Virus record (IMG/VR): IMGVR_UViG_3300032397_000036
Span: 1-39,602 of that record
Source of the DNA: a virus
Strand: one strand, 5' to 3'
Length of the DNA: 39,602 nucleotides
Position numbers and translations under genes: made by a program. The notes below the pieces were generated by a model that had not been told where the DNA came from, did no database searches, and saw only the letters and a program-made list of their open reading frames with translations. Positions 31,390 to 38,696 of this stretch are shown here, one piece after another. Position 1 is the stretch's first letter; each line of letters opens with the position of its first letter.

Positions 31390-31779
31390 CTAGTTGCTGC
31401 GTATCACCGCGTCAAGCCATATCTGCATATTGTCTGCACCTTCCAGCTTCTTGATGCACAATGAGGCTAGCGCTTCATGCTCTTCGCGTAGCGAATCGCA
31501 TTTTCGCCGCAATTCAGCCCTGATAACCAGCAATATCCCGGCTATTGATAGGACTATGAACGGATGCAGCACAAAGAACAAGAGCAGGGTAACTAGGAAG
31601 AGCGCGGCCATGACCTCGCCGATCCTCGCAAGCCTATGAATACGCAAGGAAAGAGCGTGCATCTGCTTCGCTAGCAGCGATGCATCTTCGCGTAGATCGT
31701 CAATCGTATTAGCGGCTAGGACTTGCCGGGCTGATTGGCCCCTCGCCGTGAAGCTGATATTCTGCGAACTTCCATTCAT
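31390..31779 (-). CDS. Membrane protein with helical flanks, 129 aa
   Basis: The ATG at 31779 has GGGAGGG ahead of it. The protein has a helical N-terminal part (ANTIDDLREDASLLAKQMHA), then two adjoining membrane helices (GEVMAALFLVTLLLFFVL and PFIVLSIAGILLVIRA) and a charged C-terminal helix. Function is not recognised. Its first 70 bases overlap the end of the upstream zinc-ribbon gene, a long overlap, so a later start within the helical part is possible. Confidence 0.6.
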   Translation of the reverse strand: MNGSSQNISFTARGQSARQVLAANTIDDLREDASLLAKQMHALSLRIHRLARIGEVMAALFLVTLLLFFVLHPFIVLSIAGILLVIRAELRRKCDSLREEHEALASLCIKKLEGADNMQIWLDAVIRSN

Positions 31780-31918
31780 GCTGCCCTCCCTCAAGCTTGA
31801 AGCAATGCGTTGGCTCTGGCACGTCGTCCTCATGTAGCTGCAGGTGCGTTTCCCCGCAACCTTCGCAGCGGAAGAGACTTGCATTGCGCATGCGTCTAGA
31901 TCCAGTCACCTTCATCAT
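31709..31918 (-). CDS. Small zinc-binding protein, 69 aa
   Basis: This 69-residue protein has FRCEGCGETHLQLHEDD in its first half and a further Cys-His pair (THCFKLEGGQHEW), a likely CxxC...C/H zinc site. It begins with a basic stretch (TGSRRMRNASL) that might touch nucleic acid. The ATG overlaps the upstream stop (ATGATGA). Family unknown. Confidence 0.6.
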   Translation of the reverse strand: MMKVTGSRRMRNASLFRCEGCGETHLQLHEDDVPEPTHCFKLEGGQHEWKFAEYQLHGEGPISPASPSR

Positions 31919-32265
31919 TTCATCCCCGCGAGCGCTTCATCGTATGCCTGCAGTCCATATTCGGTGATCCCGTAGATGTTGAAGCTATTGAACTTCAGGC
32001 TACCGACGCAGCGGTTCCCAACGTCGCCATTGCTGCGCTCTGTCTTGGGCACCGGCTCCGTCTTGCCGACAATGGCAATGATCCCCGCCTTGCACCAGCG
32101 AGTGAGCATCCTGCGAGAGCTATCCTTCTTCGACTTTGGAAACACCCGCTTATCAATCTCGTCAAGCTCCATCGGGCCATCGTTTGCGAAGATATCGAGC
32201 AGATTGAACTGCTTCGTCGTCAGACTTCCCACCATTTCGTACCTGCTACTCCCGTTGATGTTCAC
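31915..32265 (-). CDS. Winged-helix-like protein, 116 aa
   Basis: The sequence LTTKQFNLLDIFANDGPMEL followed by DEIDKRVFPKSKKDSSRRML and TRWCKAGIIAIVGK, then YGITEYGLQAYDEAL, reads as a winged helix: helix, turn, recognition helix with basic residues, then the wing. It might be a DNA-binding regulator, but its target cannot be deduced. GTG start with GGGG five bases upstream. It heads a three-gene run ending at 31390. Confidence 0.6.
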   Translation of the reverse strand: MNINGSSRYEMVGSLTTKQFNLLDIFANDGPMELDEIDKRVFPKSKKDSSRRMLTRWCKAGIIAIVGKTEPVPKTERSNGDVGNRCVGSLKFNSFNIYGITEYGLQAYDEALAGMK

Positions 32266-32316
32266 TGTATCCCCAGTTTCATCTTATTTTGACTATCACC
32301 ATTAGCACTTCTCTTA

Positions 32317-32922
32317 TCACTTCTCAGTGAATGACCGATACTTCTCAGCGGCTTGTTTCACCCTACCAAGATCATTGTCCATCCCCATGAACTTCTTCCC
32401 CAGCAGATGCGCAGCGATAGCTGTAGAGCCATCCCCCATGAATGGATCGTAGATCGTATCGTAGCTCTTGCTGTCGATGTACTGCAATATCGCCGAGAAT
32501 ATGAATTCTGGCAGCAAGCAATCACGGCAATCTTCGTCGTGGATGCGTAGATCCTTGGCGAGAGTGATAGACGTTGGAATCGCCGTGCGAGTAATGACGT
32601 GCTGCGGCCTGAGACTACCGTATTCGCGCATGGTATGCAGGGTAGCCGGGTTTCCATTGCAGGCGTGTTTGTCCGTTTCATGCAGCACGAAATGGTCACA
32701 TGCCAGCACCTTCTCTGCGATGATGCGAGCGCTTCCAAGTAGTCCTGCGAAGATCAGAAAGTTGTCTGCGCCAAGCATTGCCAGCCAGAACCGCGTGGCC
32801 AGAGCTGCGGGGGGATCTGACACTACTAGCGTTCGGTCACTGAATGGCGCGTAATCTTCACCAAGATCAAGGCTATTTCCATGCCAGAAGGTTGCGTCTG
32901 GGAATTCGGCTATGAGATTCAT
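32317..32922 (-). CDS. DNA methyltransferase-like protein with altered DPPA motif
   Basis: The protein of 201 residues has the layout of a beta-group amino-methyltransferase: the catalytic region first and the SAM-binding loop last. The latter is intact (DPFMGDGSTAIAAHLLGKKF, residues 159-178), with MGMDND after it. The catalytic tetrapeptide, normally DPPY, is SDPPAA here (residues 35-40), so the aromatic base-stacking residue is missing. A CRDC pair stands at about 132-135. It may be a partner subunit, a divergent enzyme or inactive. It starts inside the stop of the other methyltransferase (ATGA), which suggests they work together. Confidence 0.7.
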   Translation of the reverse strand: MNLIAEFPDATFWHGNSLDLGEDYAPFSDRTLVVSDPPAALATRFWLAMLGADNFLIFAGLLGSARIIAEKVLACDHFVLHETDKHACNGNPATLHTMREYGSLRPQHVITRTAIPTSITLAKDLRIHDEDCRDCLLPEFIFSAILQYIDSKSYDTIYDPFMGDGSTAIAAHLLGKKFMGMDNDLGRVKQAAEKYRSFTEK

Positions 32923-34118
32923 GCTTCTCCAAGGGTGATTTGATTGTCATACTTCCATCCAGATATTCTGGATTCTGCTAGTTCTGCGTATTCCTCACTC
33001 AGCTCTATTCCGATGAACTGCATTCCTTCTTCGCGAGCTGCGATTCCAGTTGAGCCGCTTCCAGCGAATGGATCTAGTACCGTACCACCAACTGGAGTTA
33101 CCAGACGAATGAGATAGCGCATAAGGTCTACAGGCTTGACGGTTGGATGCGTGCAATCAGCACCCTTTTCCCGCTTAGATGCCTTGCTGCAGTAGAAGAA
33201 TCGTGAAGCCCCTCCACTATCTCCGTAGATAGTGGAGGGATCAATAAGGTTGTTGGCATACTTGCCGAATACTTCTGCTTCGTGTTCTCCAATGAATCCA
33301 TCAGACTTTCCACTTGTGAGATTTCCAGATTGTTCGTCAAGCTGCTCCCCGGCATATTCGTCAAGCAATACGTTGGCAGGCCATCGCCCAGACTTTGGAA
33401 CGTCATTCGCGCCAGAAAGATCACTACTATTCTTCCAAGATCCATCCCGAACTCCACCCTTGGCCTTTGTCGCGGCAACTGAATCCGCATGCTTCTGAAA
33501 GTCTGAATCGCTTGCATGTGGAATGCGCGTAGCGTCGATATTTAGTGCGCCAGTGCCATGCTCAATCACGTTCCTTGCAACTGTTCCAATCAATGGCTTG
33601 CGAGCGAGAACGATTGGCTCATTTGCTGGCTTGAGTGCAGTCCCCCATCCCTTCCAAGGTAGTGAATCCTCACTTACCGACTCATACGCTGGAACTGGAT
33701 TGGAGGTTAGCTTGTGCTTTTCTTCAATATCAGATGCCTGATACTTGCTGGCAGTCGGGATTGCCCTGCCACGATTTGGCGCTCCATTCAGCTTGTCGAT
33801 GCCAAGCGCTACGTTATGCGACTTGGGGAATCCGCTTCCATATAGCCATTGCAGGCAGTCGCGAATCTCAAAACCGGCATCTTCGACGGCGCAAGTCATG
33901 CGATGGTAAGTGCGCGTCCCGCCAAATGATAGTAGGTGCCCACCGGGCTTGAGCACGCGCAAACATTCCCTCCACATATCTACATCGTTGGCAATTCCGG
34001 TTGAGTCCCACGCCTTTCCCATGAATCCAAGTTCATAAGGAGGATCGGTAACAATGCTGTCGATGCTGTCATCGTCAAGGGTCTTGAGCTGATCCCGGCA
34101 ATCTCCGACAAGTATCAT
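32919..34118 (-). CDS. Site-specific DNA methyltransferase, beta group
   Basis: This 399-residue enzyme transfers methyl from SAM to an exocyclic amino group of adenine (N6) or cytosine (N4). The catalytic TDPPYEL is at residues 24-30, a helix with GGHLLSFGGTRTYHR follows, and the SAM loop VLDPFAGSGSTGIAAREEG comes near the end with FIGIELSEEYAELA. The middle (about 120-300) is a long target-recognition part. No matching endonuclease is seen, so it probably protects phage DNA from host restriction. The ATG at 34118 overlaps the upstream stop (TGATG). Confidence 0.9.
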   Translation of the reverse strand: MILVGDCRDQLKTLDDDSIDSIVTDPPYELGFMGKAWDSTGIANDVDMWRECLRVLKPGGHLLSFGGTRTYHRMTCAVEDAGFEIRDCLQWLYGSGFPKSHNVALGIDKLNGAPNRGRAIPTASKYQASDIEEKHKLTSNPVPAYESVSEDSLPWKGWGTALKPANEPIVLARKPLIGTVARNVIEHGTGALNIDATRIPHASDSDFQKHADSVAATKAKGGVRDGSWKNSSDLSGANDVPKSGRWPANVLLDEYAGEQLDEQSGNLTSGKSDGFIGEHEAEVFGKYANNLIDPSTIYGDSGGASRFFYCSKASKREKGADCTHPTVKPVDLMRYLIRLVTPVGGTVLDPFAGSGSTGIAAREEGMQFIGIELSEEYAELAESRISGWKYDNQITLGEA

Positions 34119-34291
34119 CAATCCTCACAATCTGGTTCGGGGTAATATCGTTCTAGAACTTGTATTCCAGCACAGTTGCTGCAGGTCCAAGATCCAGCCA
34201 TCCTACGATATGCGTAATTGATAGGACATGGATCTTGCAGCATGGCCTTCTTGCCACAATTAGGGCATATCCATTCGCACTTCTCAGACAT
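34118..34291 (-). CDS. Small zinc-ribbon protein, 57 aa
   Basis: This short protein carries two treble-clef-like pairs, CEWICPNCGKK and WTCSNCAG, with a further cysteine between (DPCPINY), a classical zinc-ribbon pattern. Stop and start both overlap the neighbours. Its role is unknown; small zinc ribbons are common in phage accessory regions. Confidence 0.65.
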   Translation of the reverse strand: MSEKCEWICPNCGKKAMLQDPCPINYAYRRMAGSWTCSNCAGIQVLERYYPEPDCED

Positions 34292-34481
34292 GATTCACCG
34301 AAGCATCTGAAAGCTCAAGCGACAGCTCTAGATATCTCCTAATGTTCGCAACTTCTTTATTGTGGGCATGCGCTGGTTCGGTGAATGCAGATACCGCTGT
34401 ATGCACCGCTTCGCGAAGAATCATCATGGCGTGGTATGAAGCCATGAGCTTTTCCGTAAGCTTCCATTCATCTTCAGTCAT
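34284..34481 (-). CDS. Hypothetical helical protein, 65 aa
   Basis: This short helical protein (TEDEWKLTEKLMASYHAMMI, then a second helix ending LELSLELSDA) overlaps its neighbours by eight bases at each end. It has no cysteine cluster or membrane segment. Family unknown. Confidence 0.55.
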   Translation of the reverse strand: MTEDEWKLTEKLMASYHAMMILREAVHTAVSAFTEPAHAHNKEVANIRRYLELSLELSDASVNHV

Positions 34482-34842
34482 GGTCGCCTCCTAGGGCCGG
34501 GAGTAGGTCGGTCAGCGCGTCCATCTTCCCCTGTCGATAGCTGCTGTGCTCGAACTTCTTGTGCGATGCGATCAATGGTTCGATGATAGCCATGATGCGT
34601 GCCCGCTCGGCCTTCGCGCCGTTCTGGTACGCATAGCACCGCGAGTCGTGACCGCATGCTCCGACGCAATCATCGGGCCGCACGGCATGGTCAATGGCAG
34701 GAATGGCGCGGGGATCGTCCCAGTGAGCGGCACAATCATCGAGATTGGGAAATCCACAAGTCATCACCAGACCGCAGTTAGCGCGGCCGTCCTGTTCGAC
34801 ACCTGCTTCCGGCAGGTCGCCAAACCCCATGTAATCAGTCAT
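34474..34842 (-). CDS. Hypothetical protein with Cys/His centre, 122 aa
   Basis: The family is unknown. The middle has NCGLVMTCGFPNLDDCAAHW followed by DDCVGACGHDSRCYAYQNGA, a run of cysteines with histidines that could hold one or two metals. A helical end follows (ERARIMAIIEPLIASHKKFE). The start overlaps the upstream stop (ATGA), with GGAAGG a little further up. Confidence 0.6.
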   Translation of the reverse strand: MTDYMGFGDLPEAGVEQDGRANCGLVMTCGFPNLDDCAAHWDDPRAIPAIDHAVRPDDCVGACGHDSRCYAYQNGAKAERARIMAIIEPLIASHKKFEHSSYRQGKMDALTDLLPALGGDHD

Positions 34843-35027
34843 GTCGATATCACCTTCCGATCAATCAGGTTGCGAACCACGGCACGCATGAGCGACTTGT
34901 TATTGGCTGGAACCGCAGACCAAGGCACATTGCTAGCGCTGCGAGTCAAGTAGCCATGCTCTGGAGCTAGCCGCTCATAGGTTTCGTGGAATTCCTTGGC
35001 GATGCGCTGTTCGTCTATGTTAGTCAT
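34839..35027 (-). CDS. Hypothetical protein, 62 aa
   Basis: The ATG at 35027 overlaps the previous stop as ATGA; the frame is open upstream to 35120 but that part shadows the neighbour. The sequence is helical (DEQRIAKEFHETYERLAPEH) then basic (NKSLMRAVVRNLIDRKVI). No family recognised. Confidence 0.55.
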   Translation of the reverse strand: MTNIDEQRIAKEFHETYERLAPEHGYLTRSASNVPWSAVPANNKSLMRAVVRNLIDRKVIST

Positions 35028-35359
35028 GGCAGTACATCGCAGATCGCTTGGTATGTATCCTTGATGTTTCCATGACCTCCACCGCCAACAAGTTGACCCT
35101 TGTAATCGACAGATCGCCAATGATTCTGCTCAATCATCCACTTGGCTTTTTTCAGGGCGTATATGTAGTCGCATGATGCGTTCGTGTCCTTCAGTGATTC
35201 CGCACCATATAGATCCCACATTTTCTTGGACGAATACGCGCCACACGTGAAATAGATCATTTCTCGCGATGATTTGTGGCGGAAAACTCCTTCGCTTCCG
35301 CAATTAGGGCAACGCAATTTTGCGGCCTCTTCTACTTGCCAATCATCGAAATCATTCAT
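35024..35359 (-). CDS. Zinc-ribbon hypothetical protein, 111 aa
   Basis: The start is the ATG at 35359, overlapping the previous stop as ATGA. The protein has LRCPNCGSEGVFRHK near residue 16 and a later TCGAY, which together suggest a zinc ribbon, followed by a helical C-terminal half (ASCDYIYALKKAKWMIEQNH). Restriction-alleviation type Lar proteins of phages share a 'CPFCGS' start of this kind, but similarity ends there. Confidence 0.6.
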   Translation of the reverse strand: MNDFDDWQVEEAAKLRCPNCGSEGVFRHKSSREMIYFTCGAYSSKKMWDLYGAESLKDTNASCDYIYALKKAKWMIEQNHWRSVDYKGQLVGGGGHGNIKDTYQAICDVLP

Positions 35360-35610
35360 TTCTGCGGCCTCCACCAAATCAAATCTCGCTTCACGGCGGC
35401 GAACTTCAGACTTCCTCCGCGCGCATATCTATGCCATTTGTGATCTGGATTGACGGACGGGCTAGTGGGATCGCTATTCTCGAAGGCTACTCGCACTACA
35501 CCATTCTTGAATAGTGTATGCACGGTTCCTTTGACCCAAACTTCGTCACCTTTTTTGAAGCTTTGAAGGTATTCAGCTACTAGCTTCTTTCCAAGTGAGG
35601 TATCAGTCAT
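35356..35610 (-). CDS. Hypothetical small beta protein, 84 aa
   Basis: The ATG at 35610 overlaps the upstream stop by eight bases. After a short helix the sequence is strand-rich (KGDEVWVKGTVHTLFKNGVV and RVAFENSDP), with a KWHRYARGGSLKFAAVKRDL end. The first part resembles SH3-like or KOW-like barrels. Unknown function. Confidence 0.55.
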   Translation of the reverse strand: MTDTSLGKKLVAEYLQSFKKGDEVWVKGTVHTLFKNGVVRVAFENSDPTSPSVNPDHKWHRYARGGSLKFAAVKRDLIWWRPQK

Positions 35611-35824
35611 TGTCGATACCGTATTCATCTGGGAATGCTTCTCCCATTACGATGCAGGTTCGACAATACTCACGGTCTACACACTGCTTTGTATGCGAGT
35701 CGAATAGCTTGTCGCAGGTGTCGCGCAGGAATTGGATGTTCCTTATAAATACAGCAATCACCTTTTCAAATTGCCGCTCCTGCTCGTTGAGCAGCGCCCC
35801 TGCCATTTCGTAATCACTGGCCAT
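35603..35824 (-). CDS. Hypothetical protein, 73 aa
   Basis: The ATG at 35824 overlaps the upstream stop; the frame upstream to 35911 is a shadow. Helical (EQERQFEKVIAVFIRNIQFL) with a C-terminal group of cysteines (TKQCVDREYCRTCIVMG), probably a zinc site. Function unknown. Confidence 0.55.
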   Translation of the reverse strand: MASDYEMAGALLNEQERQFEKVIAVFIRNIQFLRDTCDKLFDSHTKQCVDREYCRTCIVMGEAFPDEYGIDND

Positions 35825-36170
35825 CCTGATTCGCCTCCCGAGTCTTGACCGCCCTAGCAGCCTTTTTCTGAGCATCCACCTGCTGGCGATGCCACTCTGG
35901 CAGGTAGTCAATCAGATCCTGCACGCTAGCGCGCAAGTCATCATCCGAAATGGCCCCAAGGCTCCAGAGAGCGGCCCGAGAGGCCACCTTCTCGATGCGA
36001 TTGGAGCGATACGTCCCGCCCAGCACTTCCAGCTTGGTAACGCTCTCCCAGACATCCGGGTCAAGCTTCCTGAGCGCATCGGAAAGCTCCCCATTGCGCG
36101 TCCTCTGGTCAGCATTCGCAGACTCTAGACGCGCCGCGTAGAGCTGCATTTCTAGCGAAGCCACAGCCAT
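35814..36170 (-). CDS. Hypothetical helical protein, 118 aa
   Basis: The ATG at 36170 has GGGG upstream; an upstream extension to 36227 is disfavoured. The protein is mostly helical and charged (LEMQLYAARLESANADQRTR, then LRKLDPDVWESVTKLE) and ends in a lysine-rich tail (DAQKKAARAVKTREAN). No family recognised. Confidence 0.55.
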   Translation of the reverse strand: MAVASLEMQLYAARLESANADQRTRNGELSDALRKLDPDVWESVTKLEVLGGTYRSNRIEKVASRAALWSLGAISDDDLRASVQDLIDYLPEWHRQQVDAQKKAARAVKTREANQDGQ

Positions 36171-36364
36171 TTTTCCCCATCCTCCCGTACATCTTGCACC
36201 GCATGCCGTAATTGCCACTCCCTGCAATACAGCTTCGGTTGCACCCCTACCAGCACCTGCCGAATCAGCGACACTGGCGTCCTTGGCACGGAAGCGTACC
36301 GCTCCATGTCGCGCAATGCAAGTACTAGCCGCTCGCGATAGTTATTCGGCTGGAGCTGCGCCAC
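36152..36364 (-). CDS. Hypothetical protein, 70 aa
   Basis: The GTG at 36364 with GGAGGGG six bases upstream is chosen over the ATG at 36397, which has no good ribosome site. The product is basic and helical (NNYRERLVLALRDMERYASV), with VLVGVQPKLYCREWQLRHAV following. It overlaps the genes on both sides by about 20 bases. Unknown. Confidence 0.55.
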   Translation of the reverse strand: MAQLQPNNYRERLVLALRDMERYASVPRTPVSLIRQVLVGVQPKLYCREWQLRHAVQDVREDGEKWLWLR

Positions 36365-36758
36365 TTTCGGCCCCTCCAAACGAGCGAATAGCGGCATGCG
36401 TCACGTCCTGCAGCGTGGTCAGCCGTTCGCGCCATCCATCCCCAGATATCAGGTCGCAGACCATCTGCACCAGCTCCGGGCACTCCCCCTCATACGCGCA
36501 CGCGAGTACAACCGAGAAACCAGACATGCGCCACGCTAGGTTCAGATCGCTTTCAGCTTCTGGGTATGCGTCAGCTATCGCAGCTCCCAGATGCGTGTAC
36601 CCAAAGTGCTCAGATACCTTATCCAGCAGTGAACGGCAGTGCTCCTGCCCCTCGCGGCTCCAGTAGTGCGCCCTGCATGGCCCTAGCCGCTCCCGATCAT
36701 GCGCGTGCATGTACTGATACCAGAAATCTATTTGTGCATTGATATCAAGCCGATTCAA
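36342..36758 (-). CDS. Hypothetical protein, 138 aa
   Basis: TTG start at 36758 with AAGGA seven bases upstream, overlapping the end of the first gene of the block. The sequence is mixed, with aromatic residues near the start (INAQIDFWYQYMHAHDRERL) and a helix with cysteines (SVVLACAYEGECPELVQMVC). I recognise no family. Its place just behind the 217-residue gene suggests joint function. Confidence 0.55.
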   Translation of the reverse strand: MNRLDINAQIDFWYQYMHAHDRERLGPCRAHYWSREGQEHCRSLLDKVSEHFGYTHLGAAIADAYPEAESDLNLAWRMSGFSVVLACAYEGECPELVQMVCDLISGDGWRERLTTLQDVTHAAIRSFGGAESGAAPAE

Positions 36759-37398
36759 AAGTCAATCCTTCCAGCAGATTGCGCTCCAGCTCCGGGCGTA
36801 CCTTCGGTCGAGCTGCATCCTTGCGCCCCTCAAGCACGTTGAAGAATCCGGTGAATCCCGGAATCATTCCCGCAGATACCATCTTCATGGCGAAGTTCGC
36901 AGCTCCAACCTCAGTGAGATTGAACGCAGATCCAGCCATGAAGAAGTCTGGCCTAGTGAGCAGATAGTGATTCATAGTCTCGCGATACGTTGCGTACTTG
37001 TCGCGAGGCCAAGTATTCATAATCGCCAGCATCGCCCCGGCCTGCTCTACCCGCACCGGCACGATATCCTCCTGATCTGCGCGAATCAGGATACTCACGC
37101 AGCGAGAAGGTTGGCCAGTGAGCTGATTGGCGATGCGATTGATTTCAGCTACATAGAGTGACATGAGCGGCGTGCAGTCTATTGGCAAGTCACGCCAAGA
37201 GAAATACTTGTTCCAGCCCCACCAGTCATACAGCTTCTGCCGCATGTTGTACTTATGGTCACGATCCAATCCATAGTACGCAGCCTCGAACTGCATACGC
37301 TTCAATGAATGGTCGTCATCTACCCTGCGCATCGTCTGACGCGGAAGGTGGTTTCGCTTATACGAACCGTTGTCATCACCTACAAAAAAACCTAGCAA
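36745..37398 (-). CDS. Hypothetical protein, first gene of leftward block, 217 aa
   Basis: This is the first leftward gene after the intergenic region. TTG start at 37398 with a GGGGGGAT stretch ahead of it; an ATG at about residue 23 is an alternative. The protein is alpha-rich (DHSLKRMQFEAAYYGLDRDH, LPIDCTPLMSLYVAEINRIA) with a hydrophobic stretch near 165-185 (NFAMKMVSAGMIPGFTGFF) that is probably not a true membrane helix. I recognise no family; it is not similar to a terminase. Confidence 0.6.
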   Translation of the reverse strand: MLGFFVGDDNGSYKRNHLPRQTMRRVDDDHSLKRMQFEAAYYGLDRDHKYNMRQKLYDWWGWNKYFSWRDLPIDCTPLMSLYVAEINRIANQLTGQPSRCVSILIRADQEDIVPVRVEQAGAMLAIMNTWPRDKYATYRETMNHYLLTRPDFFMAGSAFNLTEVGAANFAMKMVSAGMIPGFTGFFNVLEGRKDAARPKVRPELERNLLEGLTFESA

Positions 37399-37439
37399 GA
37401 TAATCCCCCCGGATCAGCTATTTGCAACGCCTGTAGACC

Positions 37440-38110
37440 GCTCTTTGCAATACTATACACACTTCCTGAATGCACTCCAGTAGTTCACGTTTCGCATTGA
37501 TTGTGAACTAGAAGTCATCAGTTGATCGCGCAAGCATAGCAGGTTTCTTGATAAGCTATTAGAACATACGTTGGCTCAGGCGAAAGCTTCCAACGGTCAG
37601 ACCTTGGGGATACGACCAAGGCGAAGTGGACGGGTAGTACTTTTCCACTGGTAGATGCTCTGCGAGCGCCATCCCCGGTAAAAAGGGTGCCTATGGCCGC
37701 GCTACATCCCGCATCAAGGGTGGCGTAGGAGTGACGGGAAGCGCCAGCGTTGACACACGTTTGGTAGCGCGTCTAACACCCGCATCGTATGGGCTAACAC
37801 TCTCAAACATCAAGCAATAACGGATACGTCTGGGGAACAGACATTTAGGCCGATAGATTCACTATCACAGTGATTATTCACTAGATAGTAAATAAGGCGG
37901 ATAGAGTGAAGACCCTGTAGATGCCCGGTCGAGAATACGGCGACAAGTGAACTGTATTCAGCAATCGAACGCTTGAGCCGGTTCCTATGGGAAGGAACTG
38001 AAGATGCTGGCGCACACGGAACTGCGTAGAGTCCCCTCGCGGGTTATCAGCAAGTAGCTTTCTTCCCCTTCGCGCGATACCTCTGTACCAATTCGATCTG
38101 CCTATACACG
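37440..38110 (+). ncRNA. Candidate large structured RNA (orientation provisional)
   Basis: A stretch of about 670 bases without a credible gene is packed with perfect inverted repeats: 37481-37488/37503-37510 (8 bp), 37569-37574/37590-37595 (6 bp, closing an inner helix with a GAAA loop), 37602-37607/37616-37621 (6 bp), 37625-37630/37644-37649 (6 bp), 37698-37705/37764-37771 (8 bp, enclosing 58 bases), 37828-37832/37838-37842 (5 bp), 37861-37866/37884-37889 (6 bp plus an inner 5 bp), 37933-37938/37954-37959 (6 bp) and 37980-37986/37993-37999 (7 bp). That is the look of a large ornate RNA such as GOLLD or ROOL, which occur in phages; I cannot match the consensus from memory. Plus strand is assumed from the GNRA loop and flanking gene direction. 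Confidence 0.45.
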
Positions 38111-38166
38111 TCATGGTGATAGCCCCACATCGTACTGAATACACGTAATGCGTGTATAAGGGGAGG
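38062..38166 (+). promoter_or_regulatory. Leader able to mask a Shine-Dalgarno sequence
   Basis: AAGGGGAGG at 38158-38166, the ribosome site of the small ORF at 38174, is complementary over nine bases to CTTCCCCTT at 38062-38070. A perfect seven-base-pair hairpin (ATACACG, TAATG, CGTGTAT; 38139-38157) directly abuts it. CCTATACACG at 38101-38110 can instead pair with CGTGTATAAGG at 38151-38161, using part of the same bases. The three pairings are partly exclusive, as in a riboswitch expression platform. Confidence 0.5.
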
Positions 38167-38173
38167 CGAAGCT

Positions 38174-38337
38174 ATGTCCACAATCAAGAGAACCTGCTAT
38201 ATGGATACGCTGCACGAATACAAAAAAACTATTTGAGCGGGAAGAAACCAGCTACTACTCAGAGGCATTGGAATTGCCATGAAAGAGCTAGGGCAATCCT
38301 TTCGCAAGTCAAGAAAGAGATTGGTTACTACCGTTGA
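38174..38337 (+). CDS. Small ORF interrupted by an A7 frameshift, about 54 aa
   Basis: After AAGGGGAGG and the ATG at 38174 the reading frame gives MSTIKRTCYMDTLHEYKK and then a stop at 38234. The -1 frame continues from the CAAAAAAAC run (38221-38229) as NYLSGKKPATTQRHWNCHER and ARAILSQVKKEIGYYR to a stop at 38337. Joined, it looks like one normal small protein. Either the A7 run is a programmed -1 slippery site, one A is missing from the sequence, or the gene is decayed. No known family. Confidence 0.5.
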
Positions 38338-38636
38338 ATGGGTTTGCACGTACAGATCACGCAAGCCTCACACGCAATATCAAGAGCGTTCCTGTCTCCG
38401 ACCAACAGTAGTAACTGGTCTTGGCTGCGGCGAGAAAAGGTGTTGATTACCAGCAAAAATGTCTGTGTACCTTGCGCTACTATCCCCTTGCGCGCGCAAC
38501 TACTGGCGGAGATTCCCATTCAAGATTCCCTCTGGTTTTCCTCAAGGCAGTGAGATTTAGACGTGTCTAACTTATGGTTTAGGCTGGATTGAAATGAAAG
38601 TTAGTGCGGGCAGTGTGGGAGCATGCGAGCGCAACT

Positions 38637-38670
38637 ATTGCCGACTCAACGACATGATTGCCGACGCAAC
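38637..38670 (+). repeat. Pair of 14-base direct repeats, 20-base period
   Basis: ATTGCCGAC(T/G)CAAC occurs at 38637-38650 and 38657-38670, differing at one base. Related TGCCGAC and GCCGACGC units follow up to 38700. The 20-base period, about two helical turns, is typical of protein-binding iterons. Confidence 0.6.
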
Positions 38671-38696
38671 TACCTTCCTCAAGCCTGCCGACGCCG

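Noticed and set aside
31254-31454. 66-codon rightward frame across the 31281 hairpin
   Set aside because: Contains the hairpin and the end of the opposite gene; no ribosome site.
37440-38110. Group I intron
   Set aside because: No split gene flanks it and I cannot assign P3-P7-P8; left as something for a covariance-model search.
38338-38553. 71-codon rightward frame after the A7 ORF
   Set aside because: ATG follows directly on a stop but there is no ribosome site, and the composition is that of non-coding DNA.
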